A stretch of 64,000 nt of DNA from positions 2,666,001 to 2,730,000 of the forward strand of contig CM056879.1 in NCBI GenBank assembly GCA_029876055.1, given 5' to 3'. The notes beneath the pieces were generated by a model. That model was not told the origin of the DNA and did no database searches. It saw only the letters and a program-made list of their open reading frames with translations. Shown here piece after piece: positions 12,515 to 24,457 of the stretch (positions within the stretch are counted from its first letter, which is position 1; every line of letters begins with the position of its first letter). The position numbers and the translations under genes were made by a program. Source of the DNA: Madurella fahalii (taxonomy: Eukaryota > Ascomycota > Sordariomycetes > Sordariales).

Positions 12515-13846
12515 ATGGCGACCACCACATCGGGCCTGACACGGCGTAGAGGGGCCGGAGGTGGCGGCGCGGGAGGCATCGGCGACGGCGACGGCAGCAA
12601 TGGCCTTGGCCCGCGGTCCAATTCCTCCAGCAATGTCAGGGACAGCGCGCCCGAGACGAGCTACGAGAGCGGCGAGAACGGCCACAGGATCGCCTTCGAC
12701 CCGCGCGACATTAGCGAGAGCGCCGAGCGCAGTAAGCAGCCGAAGCTGACGCTCATGGAGGAGGTCTTGCTGCTGGGGCTCAAGGACAAACAGGTGTGCC
12801 AAGCCCTTCTCTTGCTCTAGTTTTTCCGCTTTGCGACGCGCGTTTCGCTTCTGATGAGACGACCAGACGGCTGACGAAGGCTCCTCTGCTCGGGCGGGGT
12901 GGAATAGGGCTACCTGTCATTTTGGAACGACAACATCTCGTACGCCTTACGTGGGTGCATCGTACTAGAACTCGCCTTCCGCGGCCGCATCAGCATGCAA
13001 AAGACCCCTGCGAGACGGAACTTCCCGCTGCCCGACCGGACCATTGAGGTTATCGATGACACCCTGACGGGCGAGGTGCTGCTCGACGAGGCGCTCAAGA
13101 TGATGAAGTCGAGCGAGAAGATGAGCGTGAGCAGCTGGATCGACTTGATGAGCGGTATGCAGCGCCCTCACTGCCCCGACTACTCCGACATCGCAATGTT
13201 TGACTAACACCTGTTTGGGGGGCAAAACCAGGCGAGACATGGAACCTCATGAAGATCGGCTACCAGCTCAAGCAAGTCCGCGAGCGACTCGCCAAGGGCC
13301 TCGTAGACAAGGGCATCCTGCGGACCGAGAAGCGCAACTTCCTCCTCTTCGACATGGCAACGCACCCCGTGGTGGACGGCGGCGCAAAGGAGGAGATCCG
13401 CCGCCGCGTGCGCAACGTGCTGACGCAGCGCACCGTCGTACTCAACAGCTCCCAGTACCTCCCCGAGAACCTCGAGTTCCGCTACCTCCGGACCGTGGCA
13501 ATGGTGTGCGCCGCGTACGCTGCCAACGTGCTCGAAAACGCGCTGTCGACGCTCGGCCACGAGGCCCGCGAGAAGGCATTCAACCAGACGGACGAGCTGC
13601 TGGCCGACTACAGCCAGTGGCCGTTTGGAAGGAAGGCGACAAGCAACGATATCGGCGAGAACTTACCGCAGGTGATTGCCGAGGTGCGTCCGCTCCGTCA
13701 ACTTCTTAGAAACCAAAAACCCCCTCCAATTTAAAATACTGACTCGTTCCGCGCAGGAAGTCAACAAGCACCCGGATAAGGAGCTCCAGCTTGAAGTGAT
13801 AGCCGCCTGCCTCTGCGTATTTACCCGCCTCGACTCGCTCCTCTAG
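12515..13846 (+). CDS. VPS74: GOLPH3/Vps74 Golgi phosphoprotein
   Basis: Peripheral Golgi protein that binds phosphatidylinositol 4-phosphate and the cytosolic tails of glycosyltransferases, keeping them in the Golgi by COPI recycling. Four exons (12515-12793, 12908-13154, 13232-13683, 13757-13846) give 355 aa, close to the 345 aa of the yeast protein. The N-terminal 80 residues are Gly/Ser-rich and disordered. The GPP34 domain starts at LTLMEEVLLLGLKDKQ, continues across intron 1 as GYLSFWNDN, and shows the family stretch LRGCIVLELAFRGRI. The C-terminus (FTRLDSLL) is the expected end of the fold. Splice phases all agree. Very secure family call. Confidence 0.95.
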
Positions 13847-15090
13847 TGCGTCGAGGTGTTCGCTACTCTCCCCCCTTATCTCCCCCACCAAGGCTATCGA
13901 AACCCCCCTTGCGGCCTTGCGGGCTTCCGTCTTCTCTACCTCTATTCGTGGCTTAACTCCCCAACCCCGTCCCCTTTTCTGCCGAGAACACCAGGGGAAA
14001 CTCCCCAAAAGCCAGTCAACAAGTATTGTCTTATTTCTCCCTCTCTTTTTTTTTTTTTTTTTTTTTTTTGGAGAGAAGAGACGAGGTGATTCCCATGGAA
14101 ATGGGGGGAATGAATCGGCCGCGAGACACATCTTCTATACAGCACAGGGCGCCGTCACTGATTCCGGGGGGTTCAAACAGGGGGATGAACTGTACCATGC
14201 AAACGGTTTTGCCATCGGATCGGGACTAGATTTAGGGGGTTGGTTGGTAATGGAATCTCAGTGCCAGGCTCGGGTCGAGACTTTGGACTAGCGGTCTCGC
14301 CCTGTTAGCCTCTTAGAAGGGAAGGCCCAAAAAAAAAACTGGAACAGGACGGTTTACATGAGGCGCTTTTTTCTTTTCTTGTCGGCCGAGTGGATTGGTC
14401 GGGAATTGGGGAGGGGCGGTATATGTCTGCGTGCAGCGGGTTGCTCGCTCCTATCCTTATCCATCGCAAGGGACAGGGAAGGGAAGGGTACGGAGGGAGG
14501 GACAGGTTGGATCGCTAGGGCAGGTGGTATGGTATGAATGACAAGGGGGGTCACGGGGCTTTGCTTTTTTTTTTCTCCTTGACACCCCTGATTTGGCTTT
14601 TTCTGTCAGGCGGGCGATGGGTTATACTACCTCAGGTGTCGTTCCATTTTGTTATCCGAGGGCGCTCTTGTTTGGGAAACGGAGCAAAAGGGTGTTCTTT
14701 TCTCGTTTTCTTGTCCAGTTTTAACTTTTTTTTATTCAGCGCAGATAATTGAAACGGTGTCATGATCCACGGTCCCATCAGAGGCATAACTTGGGTTGAA
14801 GTAGCTCGATATATGGGCAGCTTTCTTATGCTCAATAATGTATTTACATGGGAATGTTAGATTGTTCAAGTGAACCTCAAGCCATGAACTCTCTCCTCGT
14901 TTTGAATCTCGGTAAGCATTCACGCCAAATGTCGCCGAAATAGAGGAGTACAAATCCCTAGGTGCCGCAATGCGTTCGGTATATAATTACGCCGGACGCC
15001 GGTTGGAAAACAGGAGATGGTAATGACCAAGAGGACGACAACGGCGGCGGCGGCGGCGGACAGCAGGGTAGTGTAGCGTCTTGCTGCGTT
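13847..15090. other. Convergent spacer between VPS74 and RRP14
   Basis: Tail-to-tail spacer of 1.2 kb with no supported gene. It contains a T24 run (14046-14069), several shorter T-runs (14561-14574, 14723-14733) and a CGG repeat patch at 15041-15059. Both 3' UTRs must lie here. Confidence 0.6.
14046..14069 (+). repeat. T24 homopolymer tract
   Basis: Uninterrupted run of 24 T downstream of VPS74. Read on the minus strand it is A24. Possibly part of a 3' end region; length polymorphism is likely. Confidence 0.9.
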
Positions 15091-16835
15091 CTATTTCCTC
15101 CCGCTGCCAAAACCGCCTTCAAACCCAGGTCGGTTCTTCTTTTTGGTGGCAACCCCCTTATTCTTCTTCTTGCCCTTGCCGGCAAGCTTCTCCTCCCTGC
15201 GCTTGCGGATATTCTCCTCACGCTTGCGCTGGCGTTCCTGGATGGCCGTCTCTACGCCCTTTGTGCGCTCCTTCCACTCGCGCTCCGACTTCTTCTTTGC
15301 CTTTTCCTTGCGTTTGAGCGCCTTCTTGAGCAGCGACTCGTCGTCATGCACCTTCTCGCCCTCAGCGCGCCGCCGCGCGGCGAGCCACGTCTCCTTTTCG
15401 AGTATCTCTTTGCGTTTGTTCTCGTCCATGCCCGCGATGCGCTTCTTTTGCGATTCTAGCTTGAGAAGTGCTGTCTTGGGGTCCGAGGGTCCCTTCTTCT
15501 TGGCGCTGCCGGGCGTCTTTTCATAGCTAAGGTCGTGCGACAACTGAGTCCCATCAGTGAAGGCCAGACGGCCAAAGGCAAAGTTGTTTGCGGTGCGGTC
15601 GTCGAGGAGGGGGCTGAGGCCGGGAGAGTTACGCGCGCTTGCCAATGCTTCTTCCCGTTTCCTATCCTCTTCCTCTTTCTGTAGTCGGCGCATTTCCTTC
15701 TTGTGCGCCCTTCGTTGAGCCTGCTTCTCGCGCCGCGCTTCGATCAGGTCTTGCCTTGTGCGGATCGGCGTTCCGTCCGCATCCTCAGCTTTCCGAGCCG
15801 CACGCATGGCCGCAAGCTTGGCTTCTAGACGAGCGCGTAGGGCGGTGGTATCGGTGGGGATTTTGAGGTATTTGGGCTTTTCTGACGGCGGGACGGCAGA
15901 TGAAATCGATGTCGTGGTACTGGCGGGTTCAACCGGCTGAGTGTCAAAGACAGGCGAGTTTGGTACTGAATCCGAATTGGACTCTGCTGACGTGCCCTCG
16001 TCTTCCTTGGTGGCGAGTCCAGATACATCGATGGGCGCCAGGCCGTCCCCGTCATCGCTACCGGTCTCAGTTGAGGGCTGGACGGGTGCTGCATTCGACG
16101 CGGACTCCTCGGCTTCGTTCTCGGAACTTTCTTCAGGGGCCGCCTTAGGTTTCGGCTTCTCTTTCTCCTTCTGCTTCTTTGCCTCCTCCTTTCGTAGCTT
16201 CTTGGCCAACTTCTTCTCCTCCCTTGTCTGTTCTTTCTTGCTCAGCGACGTTTCGCTCTTGAGTGGCTCTTCAGAAACCTTTTGCTTTTTTGGTGCAGAT
16301 TCCTCGTCGGCATCTGTCTTCTGCTTCTTCTTCAGTCCCTCTCCGGGCTTCTCCTTCTCTATCCCAACAATGTCGCTTTCGTCATCGCCCTCGGAGTCAT
16401 CGCTCTCCTCGTCGGCCTCTAGTTCCTGCAACTTGCGCTTGTTCCGCGCCCGTTCATCCAGCACCTCCTTCGCATTGCGGTTCAACTCGCTGTCGGGATC
16501 CAGCTTTCCTCTCTTTGCAGCTCTAGCCTCGTCTTTAGTCTGCTTCTTCTTCTTCCATTGATCCTGTTGTAGGAAATGGGCGCATCAGCAACGGGCTTTA
16601 GTGCCGGGTCTGCAACAGGCGCCTGGCCGTCGAGGGCGCAAGCGACGAAGTGCAGTGGGGGAGTGCGTACACTGGTGTCCTCCCCGTAGTACATCTTTGC
16701 CGGAATTAGAGAGAGTAGGCCATCAAAGGCCTTTGCGTGATCGCGGAGGCGGTCCTAGCGCGGTCAAGGATCAGAGGATGAACTTGGTCGGATATTGGTC
16801 CGTCAGGCGCTTACCTTGAGTGACGTCTCGCCCAT
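15091..16835 (-). CDS. RRP14: Rrp14/SURF6 nucleolar ribosome-biogenesis protein
   Basis: Nucleolar RNA-binding protein needed for both ribosomal subunits in yeast. Three exons on the minus strand (16835-16815, 16754-16671, 16563-15091) give 525 aa. Exon 1 is only 21 nt (seven codons). The Rrp14 N-terminal domain reads RLRDHAKAFDGLLSLIPAK then MYYGEDTS, and exon 3 resumes with DQWKKKKQTK, the conserved continuation, so both introns (GTAAGC and GTACGC donors) are well placed. The middle is an acidic, Ser/Glu-rich disordered region. The last 200 residues form a Lys/Arg/Glu coiled-coil SURF6 region (KKEMRRLQKEEEDRKREEAL onward), ending in a GK-rich tail. Family call is secure. Confidence 0.94.
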
Positions 16836-17514
16836 TTTTGCGCCCCTTGTGGAAATTCTGCTCTCGAGGGAAGGGCACACGCAGAATTAAGGATTGTCTC
16901 GGGGGTTCGACGGGGATGGACTCCCAATCATAGGTTTTCTGGCCGGTGCTTAGGCGCTGGCAGTCCGGCGAAGAAAAATAATGCGGCGGGCTGGAAGCGG
17001 ATGAATTTTATCGCCGTTGAAATTTTGGCCGACCTGGAGTGTGGGGAACCCAGCCGCCCCACACCCATGCGCCCACCATAATTCTGCCGGGCGGTGAGTT
17101 GCGACAGCTATTGAGGGGGACCAGACAATGGCGAGAGAGCCCGAAACAACAATACTCCACGAAAAGAAAGAAATGATGAAACGGAATTTGACAATAGTCT
17201 ACAACTTCTATTCGTCTAATACTCTGGGTGTTCACAGCCTGCCCTTGAGGTGCATATTCATGACATAAGAACCCCTGCACCTTGGAGTACACCCGCCAGC
17301 AGAAAACATCTTCTCAAACACCCTTTATTCTACCATATAGCTGCTCGGAACCCTCGGTTTGCTCCTCCAGACACGACGCCTATAACATAATTAAGAGCCC
17401 AGCCCAAGCATCATATCTCTTTCTTAACCACTCAAACGCCAGCCTGAACCCATCCGAGATTGGCTACATCAGCGGCGCTCTGCACATCGGTCCGCTGGTG
17501 AAGCAACAGAGAGA
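16836..17514. other. Spacer between EXO1 and RRP14
   Basis: On the minus strand this holds the EXO1 3' region followed by the RRP14 promoter. I see no gene and no strong motif. Confidence 0.6.
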
Positions 17515-19901
17515 TCATGAGTACAGGAACTTCGACAGATTCAGCCGTCGGGCCGATGGTGGCGCCCTGGAACCTTCATTCTCGCCATCCTCCTCCTCCT
17601 CCGCGTCGCTATCAGGCACAATCTGATCTTCGCTTCCCAACGGCTTGCCTAGTGCCTCGACTTCCGCAACATTTACTTTCGGCAACGGGACGAAAGCTGG
17701 GTTGTCAGAAAAGGAGTCCGACTTCCTAGAAATGATCCTCGATATTGGTGTCCGCGGGGTTGACGACGTTGAGCCAGTCTTACCCCGTTGCATTGCCTGC
17801 GCTCTAATACGCTGCAGCGGTGTCGACAACGGGACCCGCGAGTCTTGCCGGGTAGTGCTCGTGGGTGTTGCTGTTTGCTGCGTGCTCGAAGCTGGCGTAT
17901 AAAGGCCGCGGGCGACTCGGGTACGGGGCTGTGCCGTCTCATAAGAAAAATCTTTCAGGAGCCGCCCGAGAGGTGTCATCGAAGTGGGTTCTCGATTCAT
18001 CGCTCCTCCAGCTTTCTGCTGTTGCACAGGAGATGATCTTGGCACCTCTACCACCTCATCGACAGAGTTGTCATGGCTCTCGGTGGCTGCCTCGGCCGAC
18101 GCTGCATCCTCTTTCTGCCTCCTCGGAGAAGCTTCCTCGAATATTGTAATCTCCTCAGCCGGCCGAGCGGGCTTCTCAGAGCACCAGGAGCCGAAATCTG
18201 GGAGACTCCGGAATGCCTCTTCAACCGAATCATCAGACATCAGAATCTGGTCTACCCTCTCCCTGGCAGGCTTTGGCCGCTTGCTCGAGGAAAAGAATCT
18301 GCTCCTCTCCGGCGTTTTGCTGACAGCATCCTCAATCACCGAGTCTTCGCAGAGACGCGCTTTCTTTGGCGGTCTCGTGGAAGGACTCGGATCATGATAC
18401 ACCTGGACTATCGGTCCCGTTGTCCGGCGGCGATGTTGGGAGGACTCGGTCTGGTTTAGGCCAAGAAGAATATTTGAAATAGGCTCGCTCTGCCGGCGGA
18501 GTCCGCGAGCACTGCTTGTGTACGGCCGCGTTGGGGTTGACGATGGTCCCGCATCGTCCAAATAAGGCCTTGGGAGCGGGAACACAACCGGGCGAGGTGC
18601 GTTTTCCGACCGGTCGGTGTCCGTGTTGGGCTCCACTGCGAAACAGTTTGGATCCATCTCCCCGAGAGGGACCCGACGGGCTGCAAAGTACTGATTGATC
18701 GGTTTACCGAGACTCTTTGTCGGCACACTTGGCGCCGCGAGCGCCTGGCTGATGGTCCTTTTCCCCGGCGAAAGGGGAACCAAGATGCGTTGCTTGGTGA
18801 TAGGATTGATATCGCCAACGGCAATAGACCGGGCCAGTTCCGTCTCTACGGGGGCTCCAATAAACGGCATGTCGTTGACATTGACCGAGGGATCCGGCTC
18901 CGTTAACAAAACAATATCCTGTTTTATGGGACAAAATACACGCTGGTGCAGAAAGGTAAGCTCGGCTTGCTTGAAGTCTTCGAGATAGCTGTTTGGGACC
19001 TGGTGTTTCCCGCCAAAACGGAGCATCTTGATGATTCGCTCCGGCGTCTTATGCATTCGGATTAGCCGATACGCCTTTTTCAGACCGACATTATTAATGC
19101 CGTCTAGGTAGTCGCAGCCGCTGAATATGGCCATATATCGAAACTCGTTGTCGGTAAAGTCGGTAAGCGAGATCTCGCGCACGGCGCAGAAGTCTCTCCG
19201 GTTGATCTCGATACACTGACCATACTTGTCCATCTTGGTCAGAAGACGCTTTGCGCCAAACACCAACAGGTCCGAATCTTCGGACACGATGCCGCTAATC
19301 AAACCCTGGCGTTCGAGATACACCAGTTGAGCGTCTGCTTCGTAGGGTGCAACGACGTACGGGACCTGGGCCTTCTTGAGCTCCTCGATCAGGTGGCGCG
19401 CCATGTCGGGCGTGACATCGATGGCCTTTTGGAGTTCAGAATGAGCCTGTGCTGGCTTACCAGCTCTCAGAAGTTCGAGCCCAATCTTCCTGCTCTCCTC
19501 GCGGCGCTTCTCCCGCGAAGCCTCTGTCTTGGCCTTACTGGGAAGGAAATCCCCGTCGAAAACGAGGTATGGGGTTACCCCAAAGTGCTTGAACATCCTA
19601 ACACGGTGCATAGCGAAGTCGACGTATCTTGCGCGCCGTCAGAACTCGGGTGTCATGACTGAAGCCAATGTGCGTACTTACTTGCGGGTCGGTTTACCCT
19701 GGGCTAACTCGATGGCGCAGGCAACGGCGCCTCTGTGGAGCCAGCCATAACCGTCCACGCCCAACGTGTCCCCAGCATACTTCTTGAGTTCGGAGGGCCG
19801 ATGGATGGACTTAAGTAACGGAAGAAGGCCTGTTATGCCCAACGGGTCAGAATCCTGCACGTCAGCCAAGGAAAAGGCGCAAGTGTACCTGAGATGCCCA
19901 T
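17515..19901 (-). CDS. EXO1: Exonuclease 1 (FEN1/XPG family)
   Basis: 5'-3' exonuclease and flap nuclease of mismatch repair, double-strand-break resection and telomere processing. Three exons (19901-19889, 19829-19682, 19627-17515) give 757 aa. Exon 1 is just 13 nt and encodes MGIS plus one base, yet the XPG N-terminus MGISGLLPLLKSI is restored exactly. Metal-binding residues expected of the family are visible: D30 in GVDGYGWLHRG, D in VFDGDFLPSK, E and D in PYEADAQLVY, two D in SEDSDLLVF, and D in FSGCDYLDGINNVG. The helical arch has KAKTEASREKRREE. After residue about 350 the protein is Ser/Pro/Arg-rich and disordered, as in other Exo1 proteins, where mismatch-repair partners bind. Secure call. 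Confidence 0.95.
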
Positions 19902-20748
19902 CCTTGAGGCCCACGAGAGCAAGAGTGATGCACGTTACAATACGCCCGACGCGGTGGCCTCCGATGCCAAAGTGTATCAGCTCTTAGACAGCGAGCGAGG
20001 CCATAGAGTCTCTATGCTTGTTGTATACTGGGATGGGGGCAATCGCGGATATTCTTAGACGCGTTGTGTTGCAGGGACCGTGGTTTCTCCGGGCTGAGAC
20101 GCGTGTCAGCTCGATTATAATGGCCGAAGAAGTACGAAACAGCAATGCCGCGTAGCAGGAAAAAATTGGACCGAGTGGGACGAGGCCAGGAAAGCGAATG
20201 GAAGAGTCGTCGATGTGGATGCTGCCGTTGCTTGGATGGAGAGCCTCCTGCCATCGCTAAATTGAACAGGCAAGCAACCGCGACCGCGTCGTTAGGCCCG
20301 TTACCCCCGCGACGGCTCCACCGCCAGAGCCGGCACGCTTTGTTTAAATGAGCGTGGTGCGGGGTCTCCAGGGTTCTGGAAGCCGCCGAACTGCAAAACG
20401 GACCAATTGCGTCATATTTGTAGTTCTACATATGTACATAGGCAGGCTCTTCCAGGTGTTATACAGAACATCCCTCTCAAGAGATGCCGAAAACTCCTTT
20501 GTTTATGGCGAGGACTCCGGGATTTTCAAAGACTTATGTTCCATGCGACCCCATTCGACCCTCCCGCTATCCCTGCCCTACGATTCGACCAGACCCTGCA
20601 GGCACTTTAAGCCTTACCTTATCAAGAGATAACCCCACCATTATCTTTGGTGCACCGCCGAAAAGGCAACAAAAAAAAAAAAAAAATCCCAAGGCGGTGC
20701 CTCCCTTAAGCTCCTCATATCGACAGCACAGCTCGTAAGCAACCGACC
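19902..20748. other. Divergent promoter region, EXO1 and TMA16
   Basis: EXO1 (-) and TMA16 (+) diverge from this 847-bp spacer. It has an A-run of about 17 near 20670-20687, roughly 60 bp before the TMA16 ATG. No gene seen. Confidence 0.6.
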
Positions 20749-21458
20749 ATGGCGAAGACATTGGAGAAGACGCGGAAGCAGATTGCCAAAAAGCGGAATG
20801 GGACGGTCGAAGCCCTCCACCAGAAAAGTCGGGATTCTAAACGGCTTCACCGAGCCCAAGTGCGGGATGACCGCCTGGAGAAGATTGCTGAAGCCAGGCG
20901 GAAAAAAGACCAACCTCTCCGTTCGTATCCTAGGCTCGTTTTCCAAGCTCCGTGCATAATTTAACTGAGTATGGCAAAGTAAATCGTGCGTCGTTTTTCC
21001 AAGAATTCGTCCGCGAGCATGAGAACAAGCCTCTTGAACTGGGCGCCATTCAATCCAAGATCAGCGAGTAAGTCGTGCGCAACTTGAGACCCAAGATCTG
21101 TACCCAGTGGCTAACCGAGGCTTCAGATTCGTACATCAACATGATGAGGAATATGAGGAGGTCAAAAGAGCCCGCCGTCCAGGACGCCCGCCAAGCACTA
21201 AAGAAGATCTTCTGAGAATGAAGATATTTGCGCTGGAGAAGGAGCACCGGGATGGTTTCTGTACGCGGGAACATCTTTCAGCGCTAGTGCATACCAGCTG
21301 ACTATCTCTCAGACATGCCGGATCTCACCACGGAGCAGAACGTCCAGCTGCTGAGTCGATGGGAAGGGTCCTGGTCGTACCTGGCCAATCTTGCCTGGGT
21401 GAAGGTCTCGGCGACGGGGACCGTCAAGCCCTCAAACTTCCCTCCTCAGGGTCTCTAA
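20749..21458 (+). CDS. TMA16: Tma16, 60S pre-ribosome-associated protein
   Basis: Small basic protein that joins late pre-60S ribosomal particles in yeast. Four exons (20749-20920, 20980-21067, 21127-21260, 21313-21458) give 179 aa, almost the same as the 178 aa of yeast Tma16. The N-terminus is rich in Lys/Arg (MAKTLEKTRKQIAKKRNG, then LHQKSRDSKRLHRAQVRDD). The C-terminal part shows GFYMPDLTT and a Trp-rich end (WEGSWSYLANLAWVKV). Exon 1 uses a weaker donor, GTTCGT, and exon 2 an AAG acceptor, but all phases agree. Secure from overall pattern and length. Confidence 0.88.
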
Positions 21459-22719
21459 TACAGCCATAGCCAGAGAGCAGCGGACACCCTCGCGCGCCAG
21501 CCAAGCCAATGAGACCAGCCCAGTTGTCGTGGCCGATTGGGTTTTCTGCGCCTTACGCGTCGGATGGGAGGCTCCCAGCAGACTTCCAAGACACTCCGAG
21601 GCGGCCGCGGGTATGCAGTCGCATGCAGTATCCCCGGTGTCTTGCCTCCCTCACTGCACTTCCGGCATCTCTTTGGCCAAGGCCCCCCCCCCCCCCGACA
21701 TGCATCTACCCGTCTCCGGCTGCGTCTTCGAGAGTCGAAGAACATTTCCAAATACGCCATGCATCTTCGAAACGCAAGCTCTGCGCAAAACTGCAACTCT
21801 CCGAAAAGCGCCATCCCAAGTCAACCTGCGCTTGGCCTTGCCCGGCCCCCGATTGCTGCCGACCCCTCTTGTACTACGCAACTCTCATGCCGCCAAAGTC
21901 TTGCTGCAAGACAGAACCGTGCACTCCGGCACGGCAATTGGGCGTGGGGCCCATTCCACGCACGAGGCAGCCGCAGGTATCCGAGTGCTGGCCACGGCCC
22001 GAACCCGCTTTATCTCTCTGAGGCCGCATCTTTGGATCCCCGTGCCGGTCTTGGCAGGTCTGAGTCGAAGTGTTGGGTCTGCCTCCCGTTATCCGATGCT
22101 GTTGTCTCATAGGGGAATGCGCACAAGAACAGTACCTTCTGTATCCCCGTGGATGACATAGAACATACACGCCGTACCTGCGATTGTCGTCTCTATCGCT
22201 CCCGCTTTCTCTGTCGCGGATACGTGCGCAGGACCTTGTGCTCCTTAAGATGGCACCATTTTGACTACAATACTCGACTATACGGTGTTATACACCGGTT
22301 CTTGAACCAGCCGCAGTACAACCTCTGCGGCAGCTCTGGCCGACGACGCAGCATATCCGTGCGGTCGGGACGATGGGCCGTATTTCTGCGCAAGGGCTCG
22401 GCTAGGGGCTTACCCTTGGATCTAGAAGGGTGTGGCGGCATGCAGGGCCTAGTCAAGTATTTGTTCCAGTCTCCGAGTCAAAGGTTTGGAAACCTTCCGG
22501 CACATGGCGTCCATTCTCTAGCTCATTTCACTTCTTTCTTCTTTTCAAGTCCGCTATCCCGAGGAAATACTCATTACTCCGTGACAAAACTCACGATACT
22601 AAACCTTAGAGCGAGTAAAGACACTCACACAGTAGCCTGTTATAAAAGAGTAAGGTACACGTATTTTTTTAAAACTAGCCTAACTGTACAGCACATGCTG
22701 ACACCGCCAGAGGGATCAG
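21459..22719. other. Spacer after TMA16
   Basis: No supported gene. Several overlapping frames up to about 210 codons exist on the plus strand around 21509-22161 but look like composition shadows in GC-rich DNA. A C14 run lies at 21683-21696. Confidence 0.5.
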
Positions 22720-22983
22720 ATGTGCACCTACACGACTCACGTCCGCGTTTGCGGGATCTGCCGCTGCGAAGACACGGTGTTGATCTCGGAGCAGCTCTGC
22801 CTCGTAGCCAAGGCGAGCGGCATCTTCGGCAGCTGTCTAGAAGGAATACTGAGCCAGCAAGACACTACGGAGTACCAGTGTTGGCAATGTAAGGAGAGGG
22901 TCCGAGTTCCGGTTGGCCTAGGAGGGGCGGGCGTTTCACGCGCAAGGACGATGAGGAAGGCTAGCGTTAAAGGGTGGAGTTGA
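22720..22983 (+). CDS. Small Cys-rich hypothetical protein
   Basis: An 87-codon frame starting MCTYTTHVRVCGICRCED. It has paired cysteines (CGIC, then CWQC near residue 53) in a layout I associate with short uncharacterised proteins of Sordariomycetes that begin MC-T-Y. The paired cysteines suggest metal binding, but no known zinc-finger type fits. The part after CWQC (GTAAGG at about 22889) could be a donor, so the true C-terminus is uncertain. There is no signal peptide. Function unknown. Confidence 0.4.
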   Translation: MCTYTTHVRVCGICRCEDTVLISEQLCLVAKASGIFGSCLEGILSQQDTTEYQCWQCKERVRVPVGLGGAGVSRARTMRKASVKGWS

Positions 22984-23488
22984 TCTCAGCATAGACCCAC
23001 CTCTCCTTGGAATCGTTGGCATCTTCAACTTGAAGGTGCGGCAGCTTGTTGTCTCCGTGTTAGGAATTTACCCTTCTCGGCGTTGGTGGGTATAGCAAGC
23101 TGCTGTGTTTCTCGTTCTCGATGTGACGGGCCAAACAATATGAATGAGATCGTTTCTCGCAGGCCCTGCGCCCACGGCGATAGCTCAGAGTGTCTTTGGT
23201 TCTCGGGCTGCGCATTCGAAAGTTCTCGGCCCTCCCGTAGCTTTCTTATCGTTATCAGTGGGCTCCATGACCCTTGCCTGTGTGGGTCCCATGGCTCGTG
23301 CACTTGATTTTTTCTCCAGCTTTGGTTCTCCCACTGATCTCCCACTTGCCATTGGGAACCTTCCCATCTCCCATCTTCTGATACCTGTTGAAATTTTCAC
23401 CATCTTCTTATCCTCCTGACAACGAACCCTTCCTTTCGTTTTAGAACCATTCCTACAGGAAAACCAGCAGAAAAGGAATTCGCACAAG
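22984..23488. other. Likely MAM33 promoter
   Basis: Spacer of 505 bp with C/T-rich stretches (23310-23430) leading into the MAM33 start. No gene seen. Confidence 0.6.
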
Positions 23489-24457
23489 ATGATGTCCCTC
23501 CGAGCCATCGCGCGCGCCGCGCCCCGGACCCTGGCCCGCGCTTCTGCCACATCCTCCATCTCCCGCTGCCAGCGGACAAGCACCAGCATCCTCACAGCTC
23601 GCCCTACTGCCTTCCTTCGTCCCCAACAAGCCTCTGCCTTCTCGACGTCACTCTTCCGGAGAAAAGCGGCCGGCGAGGTGGACGAGGAGCTGTCGGCCAA
23701 GTTAGCCAGCGAGATCGAATTCGAGAACGAGGTCAAGGAGAACGAGCCACTTCCCGCGAGCATCAAAGATTTTCTCGAGAATGGCCCGTTCAAAATTGAG
23801 GACATACCCGGCAAGGAGGACGTCACTCTGACGCGCACGTTTGGTGATGAGAAGTAAGCTCTTTTCGGCCTTACAAGGGATGCCTAGGTTGCCTCTTGCT
23901 AACTATCTAACAGGATTACTGTTTCCTTTTCCATTGCCGATCTGCACTCGTTCGAGCCGGACATGATGGAAGAGGACACGGCCATGGAGGACGAGCTGGA
24001 TGCATTGGAGAGCGGCCGCAGCTCTCAGGGAGAGCAGGGGCGGGGCAGCGCTGCTGAGCTCGCCGACGAGGGGGCTGAGGACATGGATGCCGGCGCCGAT
24101 GAGGCGGCCGTCCCCTGCCGGCTGAACATCGTCATTGAGAAACCCGGCCACGGCGCACTCAACGTCGAGGCGCTTGCCCAGGACGGCTCCATCGTGGTGG
24201 AGAACCTCTTCTACTACAAGGATGCCAAGCTGGCGCACAGCTCCAGCCCTGATGCCGTGCACGCTGCACAGGACACCTACCCCGGCCCGCCGTTCGGCAA
24301 CCTCGACGAGGATCTCCAGATCCTGATGGAGCGGTACCTCGAGGAGCGCGGCATCTCGCAGGCGCTGGCCATGTTTGTTCCTGATTATATGGACATTAAG
24401 GAGCAGCGGGAGTACATGTCTTGGCTCAACAACGTCAAGGCCTTTGTCGATGCGTAA
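23489..24457 (+). CDS. MAM33: Mitochondrial acidic matrix protein, p32/gC1qR family
   Basis: Doughnut-shaped homotrimer of the mitochondrial matrix, linked in yeast to mitochondrial ribosome assembly and oxidative phosphorylation. Two exons (23489-23853, 23914-24457) give 302 aa. The N-terminal 55 residues are rich in Arg, Ala and Ser with no acid (MMSLRAIARAAPRTLARASA), a typical import presequence. The mature part is strongly acidic, with a low-complexity Glu/Asp/Gly loop at about residues 130-175. The C-terminal fold is diagnostic: YPGPPFGNLDEDLQILMERYLEERGI, written here in two pieces as YPGPPFGNLDEDLQ and LMERYLEERGI, then LNNVKAFVDA. Start: the first of two adjacent ATGs. Secure call. 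Confidence 0.93.

Noticed and set aside
21509..22161. Overlapping plus-strand frames of 170-210 codons after TMA16
   Set aside because: Three frames are open at once, a sign of composition rather than coding. None shows a motif or splice pattern.
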